Shown piece by piece: positions 35,703 through 44,739 of a stretch of 64,000 nt of DNA. Source of the DNA: Planctomycetota bacterium (GTDB lineage Bacteria; Planctomycetota; Phycisphaerae; UBA1845); assembly GCA_029558835.1 (NCBI GenBank), contig JAKQDH010000098.1, positions 1 to 64,000 on the forward strand. The letters are read 5' to 3'. The notes beneath the pieces are model-generated. The model was given only the letters and a program-made list of their open reading frames with translations, ran no database searches and was not told the DNA's origin. Numbering within the stretch: the stretch's first letter is position 1; each line of letters starts with the position of its first letter. A program made the position numbers and the translations under genes.

Positions 35703-38210
35703 CTACTGTTCCAGTGCATCTGCGATTTGAGAAATGAGGAATCCCACGTCTTCACTGACGAACGCCAGCCTCGGATCCAGCAGCGCGCAGGCGACCTCCC
35801 CGCGCTCCTCTGCGCTCAGGACGCGATGCGCCAAGTTAATGAACCCCTCAACGATGTCCGGAAACGCCGCGGCCTGCGCCGCGTCTTCGAAATCCACGAA
35901 CGTCAAATACAGAATGAGGGCCTGACCAAAGGCAGAGGCATCCTGTTGGGCTCCCTGCTCGCCGCCGCGAAACGCGGGCCCAGAGCAGGCGCACACCACC
36001 CCGATGGGACAGTCGCCGACGTCGGGCAACAAAGTCCCGAACCACGGCTCAAAGTGCCCGGCACCGTTGAGCAGGTTGATTTCCATAATCAGGTCGGCCA
36101 CTGACTGTCCGCCGGAGTGGTTGATGTCCGCCTGGTAGACGGTGCAGGTGCCTGGGTTGTTGAGGCAGTTGACGAGCGCGGTGACGTCCGCAGCGCTGGC
36201 CGTCGGACCCTCATCAACGTTCGCGGGGTGGGCGATGTAGGTAACGTAGCTGCCGTCCGGGACGTACTCGATCGTGGTGGCCGCCCCGGCCGTGATCGGG
36301 CGCCGCAGCAGGAGCACGTACTCCCCGGGATTCTGGCCGGCGCTCACGCTCAGAATCCCATTACGCCCGTAACCCGCGTCGTCCGTCTCACAGAGCGCCC
36401 AGCAGCCGACGTCGTCGGCACCGGTCACCTGCCCCGAAAGCGTGATGTAGATCGGCTCGCTGGGGGCGCTCGGGCGTCCGATGCCCTGAAGGGCCGCGAG
36501 CGAGTCATCGTTGACGGGGTGCGGCTGGCGGGCGTCCACCGTGCCGTCGGGCGGCGCCGCGGCCACGATCGTCGCGTCGGGGCAGCCGCCCGCGGTGTAC
36601 TCGTAGGGCCCCATGTCGATGATGTGCGTCTCGGGCACTTCGGGACACTGCGCGGGGCACGCCACGCCGGTGTTCTGGATGGTGGGGTCGTCGAGGAAGC
36701 GCGGATGGGCGGCCAGATCCAGCGGCGTGCATTCGTCTGGCTCGGTGTCCTCATCGACATCCAGAACGTCCAGCGACGTGAGGCAATTGTCCCCCGCGTC
36801 GATCACCGGCGACGGCGGTGAGGAGACGGAGGACACCCGGTAGTTGCACAACTCGGCGTCCCGGAACTGCGGATCGAGGCGCAGCACGCCGGCGGATAGG
36901 GCGACCTGACTATAGAGTTCAACCTCGATGATCCCCTGGTCTCCGGGGAAGATGTCGGTGTACCAAAAACCTATATCGGAATGGTACGCCGCGCGGACTT
37001 CGTTGTGGGCCTTGTTGTTATCCGTCCCCACCCAGTTGTCCCACAAGATGCTGTTGTAGACATACGCACAGGTAAACGCGCCGTAAACGCCGCCCCCGTA
37101 TTCACGTGCGCGATTGTTGACCACCGTACAGTTCGTCATGGTCGGGTTCGACCGGTCCCCGAAATACACGCCGCCGCCTCGTCCCGCTGGGTTGTTGTCG
37201 TCGTTGTTATCCGCGACGTTGCCGTAGATCAGGCAATCCTCCACGCGCACCGGCACGAGCTCGGTGCTGAGGCAGGCGCCCTGGTTCTCGGTGACCAACG
37301 CGGCGAGGCCCTGAAACACGCCGCCGCCAAAGATGGCCTTGTTCAACCCGATCTCGCAGTGACTGATCCAGGGTTGTGCATACCCACGAATGCGGATGCC
37401 CCCGCCGCGGTCCCAGGCCTCATTGCAGGTGATTTCGCACCAGACGATCCGCGGCGCGTGCGGAGGGTCGGCCTCTTCCGCCCGGATGTAAATGCCCCCG
37501 CCGCCGCTGTAGTAAGGGTTGCAGTCCCCTTCCGCACACGTGCTCCGGTTGCCCCGGATGATGTTGTTCCAGATCAGCGGCGAGCCGTCCTCGATGTAGA
37601 TGCCGCCGCCGGTGGTCATGGGCGGGTTGGAGTTCTTGCGTGTCGCCTCGTTGTCCTCGATGATGTTGTCGACCACGGCCGCGTCACTACGGTACAGGTG
37701 AATGCCACCACCCGCCGTGCCGGTGTTCGCCGTGATGACGTTCCCCCGGATGGTGGGGCTGCTCAACCAGCACTTGACCCCCGCGTCTTCACCGCCCGTG
37801 ATGGTAAACCCTTCCAGGACCGTTTCGGGGCCGTGCGTGCTCTCGTCCCATTCCCTGCTGAAGCTGAAGATCGGTACGCACGGTTCACCGTTATAGGCGA
37901 CGATGGTACGCCCGGGCCCCTCACAACTGCGCAGGACGATTCGCTTGGCGACCCAATGCGGGGGATCACCGACACCGCCGGTGTTGAAGCGGATGTCGCC
38001 CTCCGCATACGTCCCCGGCAGCGCCAAGACGATCTCGTTCTCCGCAACGGCGTCGCTCCAGATGGCGTTTTGAATCCCGCAGAAGGGATGGTCATACGTC
38101 CCGTCGGGGCTGTTGTCCCGGCAGTCCTGGGTATCCGGGGCCACGTACCAGCACGTCTGCCCCTGCTCACATGGACAGTCGGCCCCGACTCGCGGCAACA
38201 AGGGTGTCAT
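35703..38210 (-). CDS. right-handed beta-helix exported protein with dockerin-like C-terminus; leader out of frame
   Basis: 835 residues in this frame. Residues 20-560 are pectate-lyase-like beta-helix rungs (TPDGTYDHPFCGIQNAIW at the start, then AVVDNIIEDNEA, PLIWNNIIRGN, PTMTNCTVVNNRAREYGGGV). The C-terminal ~190 residues are the QPHP / CWALCET module plus dockerin-like end (ADINHSGGQSVADL) also seen at 129-3005. The ATG at 38210 has no Shine-Dalgarno and gives no signal peptide. A better start with GGAGGG at 38277 encodes a signal peptide but is offset from this frame by the (TC)10 tract. Either the gene is off by phase variation or the repeat length is mis-assembled. Confidence 0.8.
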   Translation of the reverse strand: MTPLLPRVGADCPCEQGQTCWYVAPDTQDCRDNSPDGTYDHPFCGIQNAIWSDAVAENEIVLALPGTYAEGDIRFNTGGVGDPPHWVAKRIVLRSCEGPGRTIVAYNGEPCVPIFSFSREWDESTHGPETVLEGFTITGGEDAGVKCWLSSPTIRGNVITANTGTAGGGIHLYRSDAAVVDNIIEDNEATRKNSNPPMTTGGGIYIEDGSPLIWNNIIRGNRSTCAEGDCNPYYSGGGGIYIRAEEADPPHAPRIVWCEITCNEAWDRGGGIRIRGYAQPWISHCEIGLNKAIFGGGVFQGLAALVTENQGACLSTELVPVRVEDCLIYGNVADNNDDNNPAGRGGGVYFGDRSNPTMTNCTVVNNRAREYGGGVYGAFTCAYVYNSILWDNWVGTDNNKAHNEVRAAYHSDIGFWYTDIFPGDQGIIEVELYSQVALSAGVLRLDPQFRDAELCNYRVSSVSSPPSPVIDAGDNCLTSLDVLDVDEDTEPDECTPLDLAAHPRFLDDPTIQNTGVACPAQCPEVPETHIIDMGPYEYTAGGCPDATIVAAAPPDGTVDARQPHPVNDDSLAALQGIGRPSAPSEPIYITLSGQVTGADDVGCWALCETDDAGYGRNGILSVSAGQNPGEYVLLLRRPITAGAATTIEYVPDGSYVTYIAHPANVDEGPTASAADVTALVNCLNNPGTCTVYQADINHSGGQSVADLIMEINLLNGAGHFEPWFGTLLPDVGDCPIGVVCACSGPAFRGGEQGAQQDASAFGQALILYLTFVDFEDAAQAAAFPDIVEGFINLAHRVLSAEERGEVACALLDPRLAFVSEDVGFLISQIADALEQ

Positions 38211-38213
38211 TGC

Positions 38214-38233
38214 GAGAGAGAGAGAGAGAGAGA
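38214..38233 (-). repeat. (TC)10 tract at the gene start
   Basis: Ten GA units on the plus strand (TC on the coding strand), ending 3 bases before the ATG at 38210. The distance from the upstream ATG at 38250 to the ATG at 38210 is 40 bases. One unit more (42) or two fewer (36) would make them one frame. Confidence 0.9.
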
Positions 38234-38290
38234 ATCAAGCTCGACTGCATTCGCCTGGGGCTGGGGGAGTGAAGCATCAACGAACCCTCC
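38214..38290 (-). other. signal-peptide leader out of frame with the beta-helix gene
   Basis: GGAGGG (38285-38290) stands 7 bases before the ATG at 38277. Translation reads MLHSPSPRRMQSSLILSLSL, with Arg-Arg in the n-region and a hydrophobic core. With one extra TC unit the core would run on into LSLAMTPLLPRVGA, and cleavage would fall before DCPCEQ, the first residues of the mature protein. This is a sequence-based reconstruction. Confidence 0.65.
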
Positions 38291-38363
38291 GGGAGGGAGA
38301 CGAACGAGAAGGTCAACGAGCCATCGGGCAGTATACACGGACGTTACTCGGCGGTCAAGGGCG

Positions 38364-38473
38364 TCGAATGCAGAATGAAGAATGCAGAATGAAGAAAGGG
38401 AAGTCCGAGAGTTCCGGGTCCTGCGTGGCCCTCCGCCTGCTTTCTTCATTCTTACTTCTGCATTCTGCATTCG
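38364..38473. repeat. 110-base inverted-repeat element
   Basis: Left arm CGAATGCAGAATGAAGAATG followed by CAGAATGAAGAAAG. Right arm CTTTCTTCATTCTTACTTCTG followed by CATTCTGCATTCG (split here at the line). The arms are ~34 bases with few mismatches, around a ~40-base centre. It has no coding capacity and resembles a small non-autonomous palindromic element. Confidence 0.7.
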
Positions 38474-38505
38474 TACTCCACCTCCCGGCGCCGCGCGGGT
38501 CGGAG

Positions 38506-38525
38506 CACCGGGCGCAAGCCCGGTG
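38506..38525. repeat. perfect hairpin with GCAA loop
   Basis: CACCGGGC (38506-38513) and GCCCGGTG (38518-38525) pair perfectly around GCAA, which forms a stable tetraloop in RNA. Confidence 0.6.
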
Positions 38526-38704
38526 GCATACACTCGGGGACGACGACCCCGCGCGTGGCATCCGCGGCGTCCGTGTCCGCGGGCTCGCGCCCGCGGCTCT
38601 GACTTCCCCCGCGCATACGCCAACCATCCATGCTCACGGTACGCGAGAGCATGGCACTTGCTTCCCGGGGAGCGGCACCCGAGGCGCGGCCGTGTGGCTC
38701 CCAC

Positions 38705-38743
38705 GCCCTCACCCCTACCCCTCTCCCGGGGGGAGAGGGGTTT
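38705..38743. repeat. CCCTCACCCC-type hairpin
   Basis: CCCTCACCCCTACCCCTCTC followed by CCGGGGGGAGAGGGG. The CCCCTCTCCC/GGGAGAGGGG arms pair. It is one of several copies in the window (also near 34605, 34676, 44779, 45090 and 46809). Confidence 0.65.
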
Positions 38744-39273
38744 AGAGGTCGCACGCACATGGCCAGCGCGGGCGCGGGGTCAATGCGCACAGTTACCGCG
38801 CCTCCGCCGCCGGGTCTTCTTCGGCGCCGGGCAAAGACTGTCCCCGCTACCGGTTCGTCCGGCAGGTTGGTGCGTTCTTACACGCCGCCGTTGGGTTTTT
38901 TCCGCCTTTTTTTGTTGCCTGGGGCCCGGAGAAACCAGGGGGCCGCCAGAGTGGGCCGGGGACAACGGCATGCGGGGGTGGCGTCACCGGCAAGCTCTAC
39001 CAGACGCCACTACGGACGCGAGGAAACGCGCCCCAGACGGGTCGGACGGGGACCGGAAGCCACTTCCGACACCGTCAGCACGCAAGACCGTCCTCTCAGA
39101 ACATGCCTGGAAGGGCGAACCGCTAACAGCCTGTTGCAGAGCGCCTTGCCTGCCGTGGAGCCCTCGGAAAGCACGCCGTCCGGCGTCCTCCACCTCGGCC
39201 ACAGGCGGCCAACGCGACTTCCTCAACAGGCAGCTAACGCTCCGCGAGGACGTCACACCTGCCGTTCGGACTG

Positions 39274-40947
39274 TCAATGTTCGCACTCATCCGCCGTGCC
39301 CGGCCGGCCCGGCAACTGCAACTTCTCCGCACTTTCCTTCGCCAGCGGCTCCCAGCAGGCGAAGTTGTCCTCCTCGATCTTGCAGTAGCCGCTCGTCTCA
39401 TAGCGAGAGAACGAGTTGTAACCCCAGCTTAGGTACTCGGAGTCACCCCCGCCGTGCGTGGTGATGAGGAAGCGATTGGTGAGCCCGCCGAAGCCGCGGG
39501 CCTGGTCGGCCGGGCCCTTCGTATCACCGTGGTTAGCGTCCACCGGGACCCAACCGTAGTTGGGCAGGTATACCTGGGCCCAGCGATGGAACGCCTCATC
39601 CACGCTGGCATCGTCGCCGCGCACCACTACGCTGCCCTGATACCGCGCGGGCAGCCCGGCCGCCCGACATAAGGCCACGAAACTGAACGTGTACTCCGAG
39701 CAGGAGCCCGTCCCGCGTTTCAGCACCACCTCCGGCACGTCCCACCCGCCGACCATTTCATACTCCAGCCGGTCGATCAGGTAGTCGTAGATCTTGCGGG
39801 CGATCCAGTAACAGTTGCGTTCGTCACCGACGATCTTCTTCACCGTCTCCTGGATGTAGGGACTGCTGACACGGTACCGCGAGCCGTCCAGTGTGTAGCG
39901 CGTGCGGAGATCAGCCGGGATGTCGTCCAGCGTCCCCGTCTGCTCGGGGACAATCAGGTAGCGGATCGCCGAGACCCGCACCGGCACGCTGTAGGTAAAC
40001 AGTTGCTTGCGGCCTGCGGGAACCTGTCCCAGTTCGAAGATCGCGCAGACCTGCCCCCATTGGTCGGCGGCCACCCGCGTTGGCGGCATCGAGTATTGCA
40101 GTTCGCTGAGAATCTCCTGATTAGGAAGGCTGTCCGGCACGGCTACGTTCACCACGAGGTCCCGCACTTCCCCGGGGCCGTAGTTGTTCAGCGCCCACAG
40201 ATACTCGACGCGAGCCTCGCGTGTCTCCGACAGGCGGTAGCGCTGATCGCCGCTGAGGGCAAGGCAGTACAGTTTGCGCGTCTGGAAATCAACGTTCCAC
40301 AGGCAGTTTTCGCCGGCCGCCAACCCCGCGGCATAGGGTCCGGGGGCCGGGAGCACGTTGACCACCTTGCCGGTCTCGGCGCGTACCATGTACAGTTCGT
40401 CCTTGACGCGGTTGGCCACCCACAGGTAGCCGTCCACATACGTCATGGACGTACAACCGGCCTCGGGGACGTCAAAGTAGCCGAGAATGGTGCCATCCTC
40501 CGGCACCACGCGGTAGATCTTGCGGCTTTTCCCTTCGAGGATGAACAGCACGCCGTCGCCGTAGGCCAGCCCCACCGCCTGCGTTCCCGGTGCCTCGAAG
40601 CGTGTCAGCACCGCCCCCGTCCCGGGCGTCGTGACCAGAATCAGCCCCGTGTGATCGTCGGAGACGAAGAACCTACCGTCGCCGAAGGCAAGCCCGGCCG
40701 GCTTCAACGTCGGGGCGTCCCAGCTTCGCACGACGCGTCCGTCCGCCGGATCGAGCTCGAAGAGCTTCGCAGCCCGCCAGTCGGCCAGATACAGGTGCTT
40801 GCCGTCCGACGCCAGCCCAGCCGGGTACTTGCAGGGGATGTCCAGCGTCGCCGTCGCGTCCCCCGGCGCCACTCCGGCGTACGCACCCCAGTGCGACGAC
40901 ACCGCCACGCCCACAACCAGCACGAGCACCGCCCAACGTGAACTCAT
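39274..40947 (-). CDS. exported propeller plus transglutaminase-like protein
   Basis: 557 residues from ATG 40947 (AGGAGG 6 bases before; the TTG at 40950 is in frame). A signal peptide is followed by a propeller of ~6 blades (YPAGLASDGKHLYLADWRAA, PAGLAFGDGRFFVSDDH, CTSMTYVDGYLWVANR). A beta domain resembling the N-terminal segment of transglutaminase-type proteins comes next, and a transglutaminase-core domain with C416 (GTGSCSEYTF), H454 (DEAFHRWAQV) and D470 (PVDANHGD) as triad. The intact triad suggests peptide-linkage cutting or crosslinking outside the cell. Such enzymes are often proteases rather than true crosslinkers. Confidence 0.85.
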   Translation of the reverse strand: MSSRWAVLVLVVGVAVSSHWGAYAGVAPGDATATLDIPCKYPAGLASDGKHLYLADWRAAKLFELDPADGRVVRSWDAPTLKPAGLAFGDGRFFVSDDHTGLILVTTPGTGAVLTRFEAPGTQAVGLAYGDGVLFILEGKSRKIYRVVPEDGTILGYFDVPEAGCTSMTYVDGYLWVANRVKDELYMVRAETGKVVNVLPAPGPYAAGLAAGENCLWNVDFQTRKLYCLALSGDQRYRLSETREARVEYLWALNNYGPGEVRDLVVNVAVPDSLPNQEILSELQYSMPPTRVAADQWGQVCAIFELGQVPAGRKQLFTYSVPVRVSAIRYLIVPEQTGTLDDIPADLRTRYTLDGSRYRVSSPYIQETVKKIVGDERNCYWIARKIYDYLIDRLEYEMVGGWDVPEVVLKRGTGSCSEYTFSFVALCRAAGLPARYQGSVVVRGDDASVDEAFHRWAQVYLPNYGWVPVDANHGDTKGPADQARGFGGLTNRFLITTHGGGDSEYLSWGYNSFSRYETSGYCKIEEDNFACWEPLAKESAEKLQLPGRPGTADECEH

Positions 40948-41016
40948 CAACCACCTCCTGCCCAGGGACGCCCCTTACAAAACAGCTTGACTAAACAGAG
41001 AGCCGACCGACATTAC

Positions 41017-41141
41017 GGGTGGCATGGCCAAGCGCAGCGCCGCCATGCTCTCTCATGGTTCCCAAGCTGCCGTCGGCAACTGCATGCCGGCGCCTTCGGC
41101 TTGGGCATGGCACCCAGCTTAGTTTCCCATTCGCGTGGTCC
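41017..41141 (+). repeat. REPIN-like palindromic repeat, family A copy 4
   Basis: Left arm GGGTGGCATGGCCAAGCGCA with GCGCCGCCATGC, right arm GCATGCCGGCGCCTTCGGC and TTGGGCATGGCACCC, tail GTTTCCCATTCGCGTGGTCC. It lies in the 355-base spacer (40948-41302) between two minus-strand genes; nothing else was recognised there. Confidence 0.85.
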
Positions 41142-41302
41142 GATTCAACCCCTCGAGAAGGCAGTCTCAGCCCCCCGCCGGCGGGGAAAACGCCAAGCCG
41201 TAGCGACCGCCGAGCCATCCCCATCGAACCAGGAGTCCCTCCCCCGGCCGCGGTCGCCGCCCTCCGGGCATCCGCGCTCCGAACGTACCTTACCAGTGAG
41301 CG

Positions 41303-42916
41303 TCACGCGTTCATATCCGCCCAGCGCTTGGCCATTTGCCCGAAGATGGCCAGCGCGACCGCCGCGACCACGCCAATGGCCGCGAATGGAATCCAAACGT
41401 ACAGGTGCGGGGAATACGTGGTCCAGAGCAGTTCCGTGGCGGCCTGGGCGTCGAGGCCCGTCAGCGCCTGAAGGCGGGCGAACGCCTCGGTCCGCGGGAC
41501 GCCGACACTCTCGACCAGCGTGCCAACCTGCCCGTTCCAGCCTAGGTGCAGCGTTTGCGGAAAGTTCTCGGCGATGTAGCGCAGGGCCAGGGTCGCCTTC
41601 TCGCCGAACCGGCCGTAGACCTCCCCGGCAATCCACGAGCCGGCGAAAACGCCGATGCCGACCGGGATGTTGACGTAGCCGAGGTACAGCCCCTTCTTGC
41701 CCGGCGGGGCGATCAGGCCGAGGTACTCGTTCTTCTTCGGACCGGTGGCCATCTCACCCAGCGAAAAGAACACGATGCCGAGAATGAGAATCCAGGGGTT
41801 CATCGTCAAGCCGGCCACCAGTACGCCCACCGTCGCCAGCAACATGCCACCGAGCATTGCGGTCAGGGTCCGCATGCGGCGCGTCAGCCAGGCCATGCCC
41901 ACCACACCGGCAATAATGAACAGAGAGTTGAGGCTCAGGAGGACCTGCTGCGGGACTTGCGGCCCACGCGGCGTTTCGTCGGTGACGGCGTCGTACAGTG
42001 GTGCCGGCAGCCAGGCAAGCTGGTGCGCGATGGGCGAACTGTCAATCCAGTCGGAGATGAAGTTCGGCTGGAGGTCCCAGAGCTGGTACATCATCAGCCA
42101 GAAACAGGACATGATGATGAGCCAGGTAATCAGCCTCGGCTCGGCGATGTTCACCAGGGTCTTCCAGAGCACCGTCAGGGGTGAACCGTGCTTGTCGGCG
42201 CCCGTGGGCACGTCCTTGAACGTAAACAGCAGCAGGAAGTTACACGACATGAACGCGGCCGAGAGCAGGAACAGATTGCGCCAGGCTTCCTTCGAATGCT
42301 CGCCGGCCAGTGCGAAGACCAGCGCCGGGATCCAGTGTCCGACGAACGCCCCGACGTTCACCACCCAGTAGAAGATGCCCCAGCCGACGGAGGAGTTCGC
42401 CTTGTGCAGGTTGTGGGCGAGCGAGCCCTGAATGCTCGGCTTAAAGAACGCCGTCCCGGTCGCCAATACCATGATGGAGAGGAACAGCGACCAGAAGTTC
42501 GACCGGTCCAGCGCCGAGATCAGCTCGAAACCGTCGGCACCCAGCTTGGCCGGCAGCCACACGACGTCGCGGACGAGGGCCACCAGCAGGTAGCCGATCG
42601 TCATCATCGTGATCGAGAAGGTCATCGTGACCTTGTAGCCGTACCGGTCGGCGAATCCGCCGGTGGCCATCGGCAGGAGGGACTGGAAGATCGCCCACCA
42701 CGCGTAGATCAGACCCTTCTGCTGGGCCGTCAGGTGCAGGCCGCCGGGATCGTCGGCCTGCATGATATAGATCGGCGCCATGACGCGCAGCGTGTAGAAC
42801 GCCAGGCGCTCGAACATCTCGATCGAGTTGAGCATCCAGAACGCCCGGCCGAACCCCTTCTTCCCCGTCTCCGGGGTTCCGCCGCCCGCCGCGTCGCCCC
42901 TTGACTCGACTCCCAT
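41303..42916 (-). CDS. POT/PTR2-family proton-coupled peptide transporter
   Basis: 537 residues with GGAGG 5 bases before the ATG. Around a dozen membrane helices are visible. The proton-coupling ExxER motif appears as IEMFERLAFYTLR, and the FKPSIQGSLAHN segment matches the POT-family signature. It has a longer loop near residues 120-150 and 315-335 than the usual minimal carrier. It would import di- or tripeptides with protons. It follows a DoxX-like gene on the same strand (221-base gap), so co-transcription is possible but not certain. Confidence 0.85.
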   Translation of the reverse strand: MGVESRGDAAGGGTPETGKKGFGRAFWMLNSIEMFERLAFYTLRVMAPIYIMQADDPGGLHLTAQQKGLIYAWWAIFQSLLPMATGGFADRYGYKVTMTFSITMMTIGYLLVALVRDVVWLPAKLGADGFELISALDRSNFWSLFLSIMVLATGTAFFKPSIQGSLAHNLHKANSSVGWGIFYWVVNVGAFVGHWIPALVFALAGEHSKEAWRNLFLLSAAFMSCNFLLLFTFKDVPTGADKHGSPLTVLWKTLVNIAEPRLITWLIIMSCFWLMMYQLWDLQPNFISDWIDSSPIAHQLAWLPAPLYDAVTDETPRGPQVPQQVLLSLNSLFIIAGVVGMAWLTRRMRTLTAMLGGMLLATVGVLVAGLTMNPWILILGIVFFSLGEMATGPKKNEYLGLIAPPGKKGLYLGYVNIPVGIGVFAGSWIAGEVYGRFGEKATLALRYIAENFPQTLHLGWNGQVGTLVESVGVPRTEAFARLQALTGLDAQAATELLWTTYSPHLYVWIPFAAIGVVAAVALAIFGQMAKRWADMNA

Positions 42917-43137
42917 GACACCTCCGTCCTACCGAACGTGATTCCCCCGGAACGCGCCGCACCCGCAGCCAGGCCGCACGACCCATGCTCCGCCCCATGA
43001 ACCGAGAGGGTTGCCCGCGGTGAGCACCCCAGCGACCGGAGGTTGCCGAGGGAGTCTGCCGGAAGACGACGACCCGGTCAAGACAATTCGGGAAGGGCCG
43101 GGACCGATTTCCACGATCCCGCGCTGCGCTCGCCGCG

Positions 43138-43575
43138 CTATGCCTGACCGCGACGGCCGAGATGAAACCGATCGAACCGGCTCAGATACAGGCCGACGCA
43201 GCAGATCAGCACGTAGTTGAAGTTCTGAGCGGCCACATCGTGCTTGCCGGCGACGGACATCCCGAACGCGAGCGAGATCATGAACACCGAGGTGTAGACC
43301 CAGGCGATGCGCAGCCGCCACCCGATCAGCAGCCACACCACAATGGACGCTTCGACGAACGGCGTGAGATACCCATGCAGCGTCACCAGCGGCGCCGGCA
43401 GCCACGTTTGCGCGAAGGCGTTCTGGAAGTAGACCACGGTCCCGCGAACCGACTCCCAACCGCCCTTCCACTTGGACACGGCGGCCGACAGGAACAGAGA
43501 CGCCACCGCCAGCCGCATCACCACCGAAGCCCATGCCTCCGCCCCGGCCGTCCGTTCCTTGGTCAACTCGATCAT
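43138..43575 (-). CDS. DoxX-like membrane protein
   Basis: 145 residues, AGGAGG 9 bases upstream of the ATG. Four membrane helices (SVVMRLAVASLFLSAAVSKW, FVEASIVVWLLIGWRLRIAW, YTSVFMISLAFGMSVAG, FNYVLICCVGLYLS) and the K-W-G pattern after helix 1 fit the DoxX family. Unlike the DoxX/MauE protein at 33913 it has no CxC loop. Role unknown, possibly redox- or lipid-related. Confidence 0.7.
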   Translation of the reverse strand: MIELTKERTAGAEAWASVVMRLAVASLFLSAAVSKWKGGWESVRGTVVYFQNAFAQTWLPAPLVTLHGYLTPFVEASIVVWLLIGWRLRIAWVYTSVFMISLAFGMSVAGKHDVAAQNFNYVLICCVGLYLSRFDRFHLGRRGQA

Positions 43576-43773
43576 TAGACGTGACCTCCTGGTCTTGTGT
43601 TGTCGGACAGCGCGGGGTCTACGATGGAATCAGCCCGCGCCATACAGGCCCCGCACGGCCCCTGCGACCGGCCCGACCACTCTCCCCCCCCGGAACATCT
43701 TAGCCCGCAGTCACGCGCTTTCCACAACGGGTGAGGCCATCCGAAGCGGAGGGCGAATCCCGCGAGCCCTCGC

Positions 43774-44103
43774 ATGGGAAGCACCTTCGCTGCCGGCCGT
43801 CTGGACACGAGAAGCCCCCGCGGGATCGAGATGCGTACCTCGCGGACCGACCAGGGGGGCGATGCCCTGCCGCCCAACCTTGGCTTTCCTCACGAGATGA
43901 TCCGCGTGCGGAGCGACGTACCCGGCGACGCCGATCTCGACGAGTACACCGACCTGAAGGATCCCGCTCGGTTCCCGAACTGCTTCACCGGCCCCGGCCC
44001 CGCGGACTTCAACTCCACCTGCTGGCGAATCGACATGGACTCCGATGACGACGTGGATTTCGCCGACTTCGCGGAGTTTGCGCAGGCCATGACCGGACCG
44101 TAA
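43774..44103 (+). pseudogene. orphan dockerin-like fragment
   Basis: The last ~60 residues of this 109-codon frame match the dockerin-like domain of planctomycete exported proteins (GDADLDEYTDLKD, then CFTGPG and MDSDDDVDFADFAEF). No signal peptide, enzyme domain or good ribosome binding site precedes them. It is probably the C-terminal remnant of a lost gene; a tiny standalone dockerin is possible but less likely. Confidence 0.5.
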
Positions 44104-44149
44104 GGACCCGCCGACCCGTGCAGAGATGGAGGAAACCAGGGTGGGGGCC

Positions 44150-44190
44150 TTCCAGTGACTCAAAGTCCCTGGCAACCACCGTGCGCCCGC
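44150..44190 (-). repeat. short repeat shared with 50451-50490
   Basis: Read on the minus strand it contains GTTGCCAGGGACTTTGAGTC. The region at 50458-50477 carries GTTGCCAGGGACTTCGAGTC on the plus strand. A GCGGGCG stretch precedes both copies. Confidence 0.55.
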
Positions 44191-44238
44191 GGGGCGAAAG
44201 AGCAGGCATCCGCCGGCGCACGCGTTTAGCCTGCCGAC

Positions 44239-44739
44239 CTACTTCAACCTCTCCAGCAGCGACTTGAGAAAGCCCTTCAGCAGCGGGGCGGGGACGTTGC
44301 CGAGGGGCGGGGCCATCTGGTCCACCATGCGCGCCTGCACGTAGTCCCGCGCTTTCTGCTTCACACGGCGCAGCTCCTTGATCGTCTCCTCGACCACGTC
44401 GAGCTTGGAGTCGCGCATGGCCAGCACGTACCGCTCGACCAGCTCGGGGACTTCCACGACCTCACCCGCCGGGGTGGCCGGGGCGTTCCGTTCCGTGGTG
44501 GGGCCGACGTCACGCGAGAGGCTCGCCAAGTAGGTGGCGGCCTCCTCGCGCAGCTTCTGGTCCCGCTCCTCGTCCGTCTCATCGAGCGGCGCGATGCGGA
44601 TTTCCTCATCGTCCGGCTCGGGCGGTTTGGGCACGTACACGAGGTTCTGGCAGGCCGGGCACTTGCCCTGCTTGCCCCCGGCGTTGTCCGGTGCCTTGAT
44701 GAGCTTCCGACAGATCGGGCAGTGCAGTTCGATGGTCAC
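44239..44739 (-). CDS. zinc-ribbon protein with coiled-coil region
   Basis: 166 residues. An N-terminal CPIC...CPAC zinc ribbon (residues 7-31) has the MTIELHCPICRKLI start found in many planctomycete regulatory or signalling proteins. An acidic linker (PEPDDEEIRIAPLDETDEE) and a helical C-terminal half (LVERYVLAMRDSKLDVVEET, LLKGFLKSLLERLK) follow. It probably binds zinc and an unknown partner. No membrane segment is seen. Confidence 0.65.
   Translation of the reverse strand: MTIELHCPICRKLIKAPDNAGGKQGKCPACQNLVYVPKPPEPDDEEIRIAPLDETDEERDQKLREEAATYLASLSRDVGPTTERNAPATPAGEVVEVPELVERYVLAMRDSKLDVVEETIKELRRVKQKARDYVQARMVDQMAPPLGNVPAPLLKGFLKSLLERLK

Larger units (their letters stand above)
38234..39273. 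other. repeat-rich 1-kb intergenic region
   Basis: Holds the leader of the beta-helix gene, a 110-base inverted-repeat element, a GCAA hairpin, a degenerate family B-like piece (around 38615-38655: CATGCTCACGG...GAGAGCATGGCA) and a CCCTCACCCC hairpin. From about 38745 to 39273 I see no gene or structure. The overlapping open frames here are probably chance. Confidence 0.5.

Noticed and set aside
40948..41302. Antisense or small gene around the family A copy at 41017
   Set aside because: Open frames here vary with the repeat and have no start signal; the sequence is explained by the repeat.
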